From NCBI GenBank assembly GCA_030682505.1, contig JAUXOH010000177.1, positions 1 to 13,037 on the forward strand: DNA of 13,037 nt, read 5' to 3'. The stretch comes from Candidatus Didemnitutus sp. (lineage in GTDB: Bacteria > Verrucomicrobiota > Verrucomicrobiia > Opitutales > Opitutaceae). Below the pieces are notes generated by a model. It worked only from the letters and a program-made list of their open reading frames with translations. It ran no database searches and was not told the DNA's origin. Shown here one piece after another: positions 6,670 through 13,037 of the stretch (the stretch's first letter is position 1; each line of letters begins with the position of its first letter). Position numbers and translations under genes: made by a program.

Positions 6670-7515
6670 TCAGGCTAGAAAAAAGCGGTCGAAGTTCTCC
6701 TCGACCTGGGCGGCGAGAGTTTCGACGTCGACGCCTCGAAGCTCAGCCAGTCCGGCGTAGGCGGCGCGGAGATTGGCCGGATGATTGATCGGTGAACCGT
6801 CGGGTGCCGGAGGCAGCGAGTAGCGGGCCCGACCGGGCGGGAGGGACATGGCGGGCGCATCGGTTTCGACCAGCAAGCGGTCGGTGGGCACCCGTTGAAA
6901 GGCTTCGCGCTTCGCGCCATGACGCGATTCGAGAAATGAACCGTTGAAAGAGAAGTAGGCGCCTCGTTCAGCGAACAGGGGCACCATCTCGACCGATCCA
7001 CCGTAGGCATGGAGCAGAAAGCCGCGCGTCGGCGTGTTGACGTGACGCAAGATCCCCTCGAGGGCACCGAATGCCTGGAGACAGTGGATTGAGACCGGAC
7101 GGTTTTCCGTGGAAGCGAGGGCGAGCTGTTTCAGGAACACTTCGCCTTGTTCCTCCAGCGGAGCCCGGCGGAGGCCGGTGAGGCGTGGGTCGTCGGTCTT
7201 GGCGCTGTCGAGGATCCAGCGATCGAGGCCGATCTCACCGATCGCGGCGCGCGGGTCAGCGGCCAGTTGAGCGCGCAAGCGGTCGAGCCAGTGCGGGCTG
7301 CGATTGCCCGCGTCCCAAGGATGCAGGCCGTAGCTGGGGAGGACCCACAGGAAACGCGCGGCCAGTCGGGCAACGCTTGGCCAATCAGCTTCGCACGTGC
7401 CGTTTACGACGGCGCGCTTGAGACCTGCGTCGCGCAAGTCGTGGTCGAGGCTGTCCCAGTGGGGCGCAAACCAGTCGTCCTGGAGGTGGTTATGGGCGTC
7501 GTAGAGCGGCGTCAC
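6670..7515 (-). CDS. TatD family metal-dependent hydrolase (putative deoxyribonuclease)
   Basis: Amidohydrolase-fold protein of the TatD family, whose members are metal-dependent DNases (exonuclease, DNA repair or degradation) or hydrolases of unknown substrate. Counting from the GTG at 7515 (281 residues), the metal and catalytic residues are present: the HxH in DAHNHL (H8, H10), E94 in AIGEIGLD, H144 in SIHCLQ, H169 in LLHAYGG and D219 in VETDAPAM. A GLHPW segment is near 64-68. The stretch between GEIGLD and the next helix is somewhat long. Start: no ATG is usable. A TTG at 7524 adds three residues, but GTG at 7515 has a TTAGG about nine bases upstream and is preferred. It reads away from the unknown gene at 7628. 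Family assignment is firm; the exact substrate is not. Confidence 0.88.
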   Translation of the reverse strand: MTPLYDAHNHLQDDWFAPHWDSLDHDLRDAGLKRAVVNGTCEADWPSVARLAARFLWVLPSYGLHPWDAGNRSPHWLDRLRAQLAADPRAAIGEIGLDRWILDSAKTDDPRLTGLRRAPLEEQGEVFLKQLALASTENRPVSIHCLQAFGALEGILRHVNTPTRGFLLHAYGGSVEMVPLFAERGAYFSFNGSFLESRHGAKREAFQRVPTDRLLVETDAPAMSLPPGRARYSLPPAPDGSPINHPANLRAAYAGLAELRGVDVETLAAQVEENFDRFFLA

Positions 7516-7610
7516 GGCGCACAACCTAACAGGGGATCCGATTGGAAACAGCAGAATCCCAAGGTGCGATTAAAGGTAATGACCAATGGTGCCGTTATGG
7601 GGAGCAACCA

Positions 7611-7618
7611 AGGAAGGA
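7611..7618 (+). promoter_or_regulatory. ribosome binding site of the 153-residue unknown gene
   Basis: AGGAAGGA lies nine bases before the ATG at 7628 and supports this start over the ATG at 7586, which has no such site. Confidence 0.6.
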
Positions 7619-7627
7619 ACCTCGTCC

Positions 7628-8089
7628 ATGATGGACAATCTACTCATCGAATTACCCGAACTCCGACTCCCCCGCGATTTAGCCAAGCGGGTGAAGTTCG
7701 TCGAGGCGGTCGAAGAACACGCGCGGAGACTCGGTATCACCGGGTGCTACAACCCGACGCGGTTTATTGGGTATTATTTTGCCGGAGCCTTCCCCATCGT
7801 CGTTTCGGGTCACTGGACGGTGACGCTCGATGATGTGCCGCTCTTGCGCAGTGTGCGTGAAATGATCGAGCGGATCACCGACCATCGTTTCAGCATCGGG
7901 AGTCTCTCGGAGGAAACCCATCCTGAATTCATGCTCGTGCATGACCGCTTCGATGGGGGTTGCTGGCTGTGGGAATATGCCCACGGCCGTCGTTTTCTCG
8001 AGGCACGTCAGCCGGTGATGTCAGGCAGCTTCGAGGGCGACGATCCCACGGGCGACGATAACGGCGGCCGCAAACTGCTCGGCCCGTAA
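7628..8089 (+). CDS. conserved-looking hypothetical protein, 153 residues
   Basis: I do not recognise this family. The protein is soluble, with no signal peptide or membrane helix. It begins with an amphipathic segment (about 1-35), followed by ITGCYNPTRFIGYYFAG (37-53), a GHWTVTLDDVPLLRSV segment (61-76), a histidine- and acid-rich middle (86-106) and an aromatic DGGCWLWEYAHGRRFLE stretch (109-125). A polar, disordered Asp/Gly-rich tail (135-150) closes it. Aromatic and acidic residues dominate and there is no obvious catalytic motif. Two adjacent ATGs (7628, 7631) follow a good Shine-Dalgarno. It reads away from tatD and runs toward sufE, ending 32 bases from the sufE stop. The RBS, convergent packing and stable frame support a real gene; the function is unknown. 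Confidence 0.75.
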   Translation: MMDNLLIELPELRLPRDLAKRVKFVEAVEEHARRLGITGCYNPTRFIGYYFAGAFPIVVSGHWTVTLDDVPLLRSVREMIERITDHRFSIGSLSEETHPEFMLVHDRFDGGCWLWEYAHGRRFLEARQPVMSGSFEGDDPTGDDNGGRKLLGP

Positions 8090-8121
8090 TTTCACCCCTT
8101 CCGTCGCCGCGACCAAGCGGG

Positions 8122-8559
8122 TTACTCAGGCTGGCCGGTGGGGCGTGAGGACATTTGATCGGCGGCGAATTGCCGGATGCGCTCCTGCACACTGTGCAAT
8201 CCGTTCACCCGCGTGGGCGAAAGTGTCCGCAGCAAATCCAGTCTTTCGAGCAACCCGGGTTCACACGCGATGATCTCGTCCGCCGGAAAGTCGCTGTAAA
8301 GATCGCAGAGCAGCGCCACGAGTCCACGCACGACGGGTGAGTCGGCATCACTGCGAAACCAACACCGGCGGTCCCGCATTTCGCCGATCACCCAGACGAG
8401 CGAGACACACCCGGGCACGCGATGCGCATCAACCCGCTCCTCCGGCGCAACCGCGCGGCGCGATTTTGTCCGCTCCACGATCGCGGTAAGGCGTTCGTGG
8501 GTGTCTTCGATAAACAGCAGGTCGTCGATCAGCTGTTGCTGTTTCTCCCCGAGGGTCAT
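8122..8559 (-). CDS. sufE: SufE family protein (cysteine desulfurase partner, Fe-S cluster assembly / sulfur transfer)
   Basis: Small cytosolic sulfur acceptor that takes persulfide from a SufS/CsdA desulfurase and passes it on. The 145-residue length is typical. Visible: an N-terminal helix LIDDLLFIEDTHERL (10-24), the active-site cysteine in RVPGCVSLVWV (C51), SDADSPVVRGLVALL (70-84) and the C-terminal LSPTRVNGLHSV (113-124), all diagnostic of SufE/CsdE. Start: the ATG at 8559 gives the family N-terminus; an in-frame ATG at 8643 would add 28 unrelated residues overlapping the divergent membrane gene. No clear Shine-Dalgarno. No sufS, sufBCD or csdA gene lies next to it in this window, so whether it is functionally SufE or CsdE cannot be told. 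The presence of tcdA about 4 kb away slightly favours a Csd-type link. Confidence 0.92.
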   Translation of the reverse strand: MTLGEKQQQLIDDLLFIEDTHERLTAIVERTKSRRAVAPEERVDAHRVPGCVSLVWVIGEMRDRRCWFRSDADSPVVRGLVALLCDLYSDFPADEIIACEPGLLERLDLLRTLSPTRVNGLHSVQERIRQFAADQMSSRPTGQPE

Positions 8560-8607
8560 CGCGGCAGCGTGCGGAGACCGACGGCGGCTTGCAAGCCACG
8601 GGCGGTC

Positions 8608-8614
8608 GGGGGAG
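8608..8614 (+). promoter_or_regulatory. ribosome binding site of the 99-residue membrane protein
   Basis: GGGGGAG ends nine bases before the ATG at 8624. It supports this start over the in-frame ATG at 8501, which would overlap sufE on the other strand. Confidence 0.5.
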
Positions 8615-8623
8615 ATTGCGGCG

Positions 8624-8923
8624 ATGGAAATCAGTGCGATCACCTGGTTCTGGCGAGGCCTGCGCGGGCACAGCGTGACGTTTGCGGCCTTGTTCGCTTC
8701 GGTGGTGCTCGGCCTTTCCGTCGCTGGCGTGGTGGGCCGGTGGCTTACCTCGTTCGGGGTGCATTGGCTCTATGTGCTCATTCTGCCCGCCGTGCTCTTT
8801 GGCTGGCTGGCGAAGAAGGAAAAAGACTGGCTGCCGGAGGAAAAACGCCGACGAATCATCGCCCGTGGCGTGCTGTTCGGATCGGCGGGTCTGGCGATGT
8901 TGATTGCCTGGTTTCAACGATGA
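8624..8923 (+). CDS. small integral membrane protein, 99 residues, function unknown
   Basis: Three hydrophobic helices are visible at about 18-37, 46-63 and 82-97. They are joined by a short loop and by a strongly charged cytoplasmic-looking stretch, KKEKDWLPEEKRRR (64-77). By the positive-inside rule that charged loop should face the cytosol. I recognise no motif. It is divergent from sufE with 64 bases between the starts, and convergent with the M48 protease gene, whose stop is 31 bases away. A good Shine-Dalgarno and three clear helices support a real gene; no function can be given. Confidence 0.7.
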   Translation: MEISAITWFWRGLRGHSVTFAALFASVVLGLSVAGVVGRWLTSFGVHWLYVLILPAVLFGWLAKKEKDWLPEEKRRRIIARGVLFGSAGLAMLIAWFQR

Positions 8924-8954
8924 GACCGCGCTGGCGCAGGCCCCCGCCGCCGGC

Positions 8955-10907
8955 TCAAGTCGCCGCGGGCAGAGCGGGAGCGGGACAATCAAGTGTCGCG
9001 GCGATGGCGCGATAGAGTTCGCCTTCTTCGACCGTCACCGCGCCATCCGCGCCGATGATGTGAGTGGCTGCGGCCAGCACGCGTTGCTTGATCGGGAGTG
9101 AACTGGTTGCCAGCCGCTCGAGTGCGGCGTCGAGCCGTTCCAACGTGCAGGATTCCGCGTCGAGCAGGGCAGGATGATCGAGGAGTTTGACCTGCGTTGC
9201 CCCCAGCGCAAAGCTGCGCTGCGCCGCCGTCTCGTCGGCCGAACCGAAACGGGCGAGCGCTGACATGACCACCAGGATCTCGTTTTCGACGGCCTTGAAC
9301 GAACGGAACTCCACCGCTTGGCGCGGCCGGCGCATGAGTTCGAGTTGGTGCACCAGCATTTTCTGCAGGGCGAACTCGAAGGGCGAGACCTTCTCGTCGG
9401 CGTGGACCAACTCGTCGAGCGTGGAGACAAAAAGATCGAGCGTGGTGCGCTCCAACTTGCGCAAGGCCGGCAGGCAAAGCTGCACGACGGGCAGGCGCGC
9501 CGCGGGATCAAGCGACTTTGTTTCGCAATAAATGGCGCGCACAACGCCATCGGCGATTTCGCCGGCATGTTGTTCAATCAGCGCGAACTGCCGGTGGCGG
9601 AGTGGTTCGGCCGAATCGAGCAAGAGTGCATAAACGAGAGCTTCGGCGCGCAACGGATCGCGTGCCGCCTCACGCAGGGAGGCGGGAATCGTTTCCAACA
9701 GCGATTGGGCGCGGCGAAAATGAGTTTCGGTGAGCGCGCCGATCTCCGCCATGATCGCCAAGGGCACGAAGGGAATCCGGGCGAGGGGATCGGGGTTGCG
9801 GGGTGACAGTTTCGGCGCGCCGCCGACGCCGGCCGAGGAGAACGATTCACTCGAAACATCGACCAACTCGGGCGGTTCGAAGAGTTCGCCATCCCAACGG
9901 GGTTCGACCGCCCGAATCCGCTCCGCGAGCGGTGGGTGGGTGGCCCAGAGCCCGCCAAAACTGGAGCGGAAGCCCTGCGCAAAAAAGAAATGTCCGATTT
10001 CCCCCGCATGCTTGTCGGTCATCTTCGATCCGAGGGCGTAGCCGCCGATCTTCTTGAGCACGCCCGACACGCCGGCGGGGTTGCGGGTGAATTGCACGGC
10101 GGAGGCATCGGCCAGAAACTCGCGTTGGCGGGAGACGGCCGCTTGAATGAGGCGGCCGAAAAAATAACCGATATACCCGATGATCAGGAAGGCGATGCCC
10201 ACGGCGACGACCACGGCGATGCCGCCGCCCTTGTCCTTGCCGCCGCCGCGCACGCGCCCCCGGCCGAGCGAATAGAGAATGCCGCGGCCCATGAGTCCGA
10301 GGACCAAAATGCCGAAGACGATGGCGGACAGCTTCACGTTGAGCCGCATGTCCCCATTGAGGATGTGGCTGAATTCGTGGGCGACGACACCCTGGAGCTC
10401 GTCGCGCGTGAGTTTGTCGAGCGTGCCGCGCGTCACGGCGACGACCGCATCGGAGGTGGTCAGGCCGGCGGCGAAGGCGTTGATGCCTGGCTCGTTTTCC
10501 AGCAAATAGACTGCGGGAACAGGTACGCCGGACGCCACCGCCATTTCTTCGACCACGTTGAGCAGGCGGCGCTCGCGAAGATCGGTGGTTTGAGGATTGA
10601 TGCGGCGGCCCCCGACCATTTCCGCCACGGTCGAGCCGCCGGCGCGCATTTGCGACCACTTGTAGAGCGAGGCAAGACCGACGACGGCGAGGGTGGCGAG
10701 GGCGACTCCCGCAAACAGCTGGGGATCCCAATCGATCAGGCTCGACGGCTCGTCGTAGAATTCGTCGCTCCGATCTTGAACCTGTCCGACAATCAGCAAC
10801 GCCGCGACGTATCCCGCGGCGATCGTGCCGAGCACGGCCAGGGCGAACAAGAACACGAGCCGCTGGGTGCGGCTGCGGGCACGGGCTTGAGCCTCGAAAA
10901 AATCCAT
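8955..10907 (-). CDS. M48 family metalloprotease (HtpX-like) with long C-terminal extension
   Basis: Membrane-bound zinc endopeptidase, likely in envelope protein quality control, with its active site facing the cytosol. The 650 residues divide into membrane helices at about 17-41 and 63-82, then the zinc motif HEFSHILNGD (H177, E178, H181) with the third ligand in EFLADASAVQ (E263). Two more helices lie at about 193-213 and 229-252, separated by a Gly/Lys-rich loop, followed by the ATHPPLAERI motif (322-331). This is an intact M48B core of about 335 residues. The remaining 315 residues are helical and lack a known catalytic motif. The last 40 or so (GADGAVTVEEGELYRAIAAT region) look TerB-like, with acidic residues that could bind metal. 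It lies 83 bases downstream of lemA, with a CCTGATCAGG palindrome at the lemA stop. The lemA-M48 order is common in bacteria. Confidence 0.9.
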   Translation of the reverse strand: MDFFEAQARARSRTQRLVFLFALAVLGTIAAGYVAALLIVGQVQDRSDEFYDEPSSLIDWDPQLFAGVALATLAVVGLASLYKWSQMRAGGSTVAEMVGGRRINPQTTDLRERRLLNVVEEMAVASGVPVPAVYLLENEPGINAFAAGLTTSDAVVAVTRGTLDKLTRDELQGVVAHEFSHILNGDMRLNVKLSAIVFGILVLGLMGRGILYSLGRGRVRGGGKDKGGGIAVVVAVGIAFLIIGYIGYFFGRLIQAAVSRQREFLADASAVQFTRNPAGVSGVLKKIGGYALGSKMTDKHAGEIGHFFFAQGFRSSFGGLWATHPPLAERIRAVEPRWDGELFEPPELVDVSSESFSSAGVGGAPKLSPRNPDPLARIPFVPLAIMAEIGALTETHFRRAQSLLETIPASLREAARDPLRAEALVYALLLDSAEPLRHRQFALIEQHAGEIADGVVRAIYCETKSLDPAARLPVVQLCLPALRKLERTTLDLFVSTLDELVHADEKVSPFEFALQKMLVHQLELMRRPRQAVEFRSFKAVENEILVVMSALARFGSADETAAQRSFALGATQVKLLDHPALLDAESCTLERLDAALERLATSSLPIKQRVLAAATHIIGADGAVTVEEGELYRAIAATLDCPAPALPAAT

Positions 10908-10990
10908 GGGATCAACCGGGAGCGGTGGCGAGCCGGGCGGCTGAACTTCGCGGGGAGAGCGGAGGCAGCGCGCGTTGCTCGCCGCCCTGA

Positions 10991-11584
10991 TCAGGTAAAC
11001 TGGACTTTCGGGGCCTGCCGTTCCGTGGCGTTTTCAACCTCGAAGAGCTGGGCTTCGCCGAAGTTGAAGAGGCCGGCGATGAGGTTCGTGGGGAAGACCT
11101 CGCGTTTGGTGTTGAATATCGTGACGGCGTCATTGAACGCCTGCCGGGCGAAAGAGATTTTGTTTTCCGTCGAGGTGAGTTCCTCGGTGAGCTGCATCAT
11201 GTTCTGATTGGCTTTCAGGTCGGGGTATTGCTCGGCCACGACCATGAGGCGGGACAGCGCACCGCCGAGACCGGCCTCCGCCCCCAGCAGACCTTTGACC
11301 GCTCCGGCGTCGGCCGGGTTGGCAGCGGCCACCTTGGAGGCGGCGTAGGCGGTGTTGCGCGCGGCGATCACCGCTTCGAGCGTCTCGCGCTCGTGCTTCA
11401 TATATCCCTTGGCCGTCTCGACCAGATTGGGAATGAGATCATAGCGTCGCTTCAACTGGACGTCGATCTGGGCAAACGCGTTCTTGAAGCGATTGCGCAG
11501 CGTGACGAGGGTGTTGTAGGAGCCGGCAACCCAGAAAAGCAGCACGGCGGCGAGAACGGCGAGAACAAGCAAGGTGGTAATCAT
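10991..11584 (-). CDS. lemA: LemA family protein
   Basis: Single-pass membrane protein with a long helical soluble domain; the family has no settled molecular function. The 197-residue length is typical. Visible: an N-terminal membrane helix (2-20), then the family hallmark SYNTLVTLRNRFKNAF (22-37) followed by QIDVQLKRRYDLIPNLVETAKGY (39-61). The second conserved block is YPDLKANQNMM (120-130) with TENKISFARQAFND (139-152), then FPTNLIAGLFNF (164-175). Start: the frame is open 56 codons further upstream, but the ATG at 11584 places the membrane helix at the N-terminus as in the family. No clear Shine-Dalgarno precedes it. It is the first gene of a two-gene unit with the M48 protease, which suggests the pair acts together at the membrane. 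The divergent TPR gene begins about 140 bases away. Confidence 0.93.
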   Translation of the reverse strand: MITTLLVLAVLAAVLLFWVAGSYNTLVTLRNRFKNAFAQIDVQLKRRYDLIPNLVETAKGYMKHERETLEAVIAARNTAYAASKVAAANPADAGAVKGLLGAEAGLGGALSRLMVVAEQYPDLKANQNMMQLTEELTSTENKISFARQAFNDAVTIFNTKREVFPTNLIAGLFNFGEAQLFEVENATERQAPKVQFT

Positions 11585-11726
11585 TGTGGGCGGGGGGTTG
11601 AACCGATGGCGGCGAGTGTTGTCCCAATCCACCGTGATGCGCGAGCAGTTTTCAGTTACACGATGGGGCGGTGATTGGATGCCGAGCTTGCCAGTGGCCA
11701 TGGCGCCACGCACGATGCGTCTGCCC

Positions 11727-13037
11727 ATGAGAAAATCGGTGTGCGCTGTCATCTTGATCGGCCTGTTGCCGCTGGCGCTGGCTGCACAGCCAGCGGGTCA
11801 GAGTCCATTTACCGATGAGGGGGCGGCGGCGGCCATGGTCCCCGGGGGGTGGCTGGTCGCGGAAGGTCGGGCCAACAGCGCGTTGCAATCCGGCTTTCCG
11901 GCGGTCGCCACCTTGATCTACCGCGGCATCTTGGTTGATCCGGCGTTGCCGGCCGATGCGCGGCCACGAATCACGCTGGCCCTGATCACCGCCCTCTTGG
12001 ATGCGGGAGATGTCGCGGCGGCAGAGAAAGCCGTGCAGGCATTCGATGGGCCACGGGACAGCGCCTATCGCTTGCGCGCGGGACTGCTCGCCGCGCATGC
12101 CCGGCGGCAGCAAGCCGCCCGCGCTGAATTGAACGAAATTGTGGCCGAGCAGTTGTCGGCCGCCGAACGGGGATGGTGGCTTTTTTTGCAGGCGCAGGTG
12201 GCGGACATGGATAACGATGTGCAACGTGCGAACGGGCTCTATGAACAAGCGGCCCAAGCCGCGACGTCCGAGCAACAGCGGGCCCGCTTTGTGTTGGGCC
12301 AAGCGCAGGCGCTGTTGCGCAGTGGCAGCCCGACCGAGCAGGATTTGGCCGCGTGGCGAACCAACATGGACCGGTTTTCCGGGCAGCGGGTTGGCTATGA
12401 TTCGGCCCGCTACTACGCCGCGGGATTGGCCCGACTCGGCCGGCAGACCGAGGCCTTGGGTGTCTTGGAGCGCCAGCTCCTGGCGTTGCCACCGACCGAG
12501 CGGAATGTCGCCGACCAGTTTCGCTTGCTGATCGGATTGATCGCGGGCGAAACCAGTCCGACCGCCCGGCGGGCGTTTCGTGATCTCGTGCGGGAAGGGG
12601 TGCGCCCGGAAACCCAGCGCACGGCGCTGTATGCGCTCGCCCGCGGCACGCGTTCAGTGGCGGAGCGGCAACAATTGCGGCGGGACTTGTCGGCTTTGAT
12701 CAGCGCCCCGCAGCAACATCCGATCATTGAAGACCTCCTGCTGGTGCGGGCCCAGACCGCGTTGGCGGACAAGCAATCCAACGTGGCGGAAGAAGACGCC
12801 CGCGTTTTGCTGGATCGTTTTCCGGGTTCGCCCCTGCGCGCGGCGGCGCTGGGCGTGCGGCTGTCGGTCGCGCGGGATGCGCGACTCTACCGCACCGCGG
12901 CGGACAACTGCACGCAGCTGCGCGCCACGTTGCCGCCGGGACGCGAACGGTCGGAACTCGGCGTCTTGCTCGCGGAGACGTTTTTTCGCTCGGGCGATTT
13001 CAAGAACGCGGCGGACGCCTACGATGCCGCGCTGCGG
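11727..13037 (+). CDS. exported TPR-like repeat protein, truncated at the right edge
   Basis: The frame is open from here to the last base, giving at least 437 residues with no stop. The N-terminus MRKSVCAVILIGLLPLALAA is a good signal peptide, cut probably after ALA (about 19), so the protein is exported. The rest is alpha-helical and Ala/Leu/Arg/Gln-rich, with degenerate helical hairpins. Examples are GYDSARYYAAGLARLGRQ, an ARVLLDRFPGSPLRAAAL unit and a clear TPR at the visible end (LAEAFFRSGDFKNAADAYDAAL). The LDRFPGSPLR unit resembles YbgF/BamD-type periplasmic TPRs. Such proteins scaffold envelope complexes, but no partner is visible. Start: further in-frame ATGs at 11637, 11679, 11700 and 11715 are possible; 11727 is chosen because it gives a compact signal peptide. 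No Shine-Dalgarno decides it. It is divergent from lemA. Confidence 0.8.
   Translation, partial: MRKSVCAVILIGLLPLALAAQPAGQSPFTDEGAAAAMVPGGWLVAEGRANSALQSGFPAVATLIYRGILVDPALPADARPRITLALITALLDAGDVAAAEKAVQAFDGPRDSAYRLRAGLLAAHARRQQAARAELNEIVAEQLSAAERGWWLFLQAQVADMDNDVQRANGLYEQAAQAATSEQQRARFVLGQAQALLRSGSPTEQDLAAWRTNMDRFSGQRVGYDSARYYAAGLARLGRQTEALGVLERQLLALPPTERNVADQFRLLIGLIAGETSPTARRAFRDLVREGVRPETQRTALYALARGTRSVAERQQLRRDLSALISAPQQHPIIEDLLLVRAQTALADKQSNVAEEDARVLLDRFPGSPLRAAALGVRLSVARDARLYRTAADNCTQLRATLPPGRERSELGVLLAETFFRSGDFKNAADAYDAALR

Noticed and set aside
8107..8120. CCGC / GCGG hairpin between the unknown gene and sufE as terminator
   Set aside because: Only four base pairs and no T-run.
9936..11207. 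423-codon plus-strand open frame opposite lemA and the M48 gene
   Set aside because: Antisense to two well-supported genes and crosses their intergenic gap; composition is not protein-like.
1..13037. A new defence, mobile or biosynthetic system
   Set aside because: No integrase, transposase, toxin-antitoxin pair, nuclease-helicase module, CRISPR repeat or biosynthetic cluster is seen; the genes are mostly known housekeeping families on alternating strands.

Overview
This is a GC-rich, densely coded bacterial chromosomal stretch with 13 supported protein genes, two of them cut by the window edges. I see no rRNA, tRNA, insertion sequence, prophage or CRISPR array. Gene content and protein style are most like Verrucomicrobiota, probably Opitutaceae: an Hsp33-type chaperone, a lemA/long-M48 pair, a stand-alone TonB C-terminal protein, an exported TPR protein, and many starts without a clear Shine-Dalgarno. 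The taxonomic placement is inference from memory, not a search. A Gram-negative envelope is supported by the TonB-type protein and the signal peptides.

Layout, left to right. 1-1738 (+): the 3' part of an Hsp33 redox chaperone, then pnuC and a nadR-type ribosylnicotinamide kinase. The last two overlap by ATGA and form a compact nicotinamide riboside uptake and phosphorylation pair. 1756-3396 (-): a malic enzyme with a strong RBS, whose cofactor-site residues look more NADP-like than NAD-like. 3610-4389 (+): tcdA, which matures t6A to cyclic t6A on tRNA. 4404-4787 (-): a small secreted TonB C-terminal-domain protein. 5007-6440 (-): a long nitronate-monooxygenase-like flavoprotein with a cysteine-bearing C-terminal extension. 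6670-7515 (-): a TatD-family metal hydrolase. 7628-8089 (+): an unrecognised 153-residue protein. 8122-8559 (-): SufE. 8624-8923 (+): a small three-helix membrane protein. 8955-10907 and 10991-11584 (-): the lemA then M48 metalloprotease operon. 11727 to the right edge (+): a secreted TPR-like protein, truncated by the window.

The genes are mostly housekeeping and alternate in strand, so few real operons exist: pnuC-nadR, lemA-M48, and possibly hslO with pnuC. There is a loose redox and cofactor theme (NAD salvage, malic enzyme, Hsp33, flavoprotein). There is also a possible functional link between SufE and TcdA, which in E. coli belong to the Csd sulfur-transfer neighbourhood, but here they lie about 4 kb apart.

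The only non-coding stretches above about 200 bases are 3397-3609, 4788-5006 and 6441-6669. They hold weak promoter-like or repeat elements and no gene I can support. I did not find a convincing new multi-gene system. The items most worth a second look are the C-terminal extension of the flavoprotein, the C-terminal half of the M48 protease, the malic enzyme cofactor signature and the unknown 153-residue protein.
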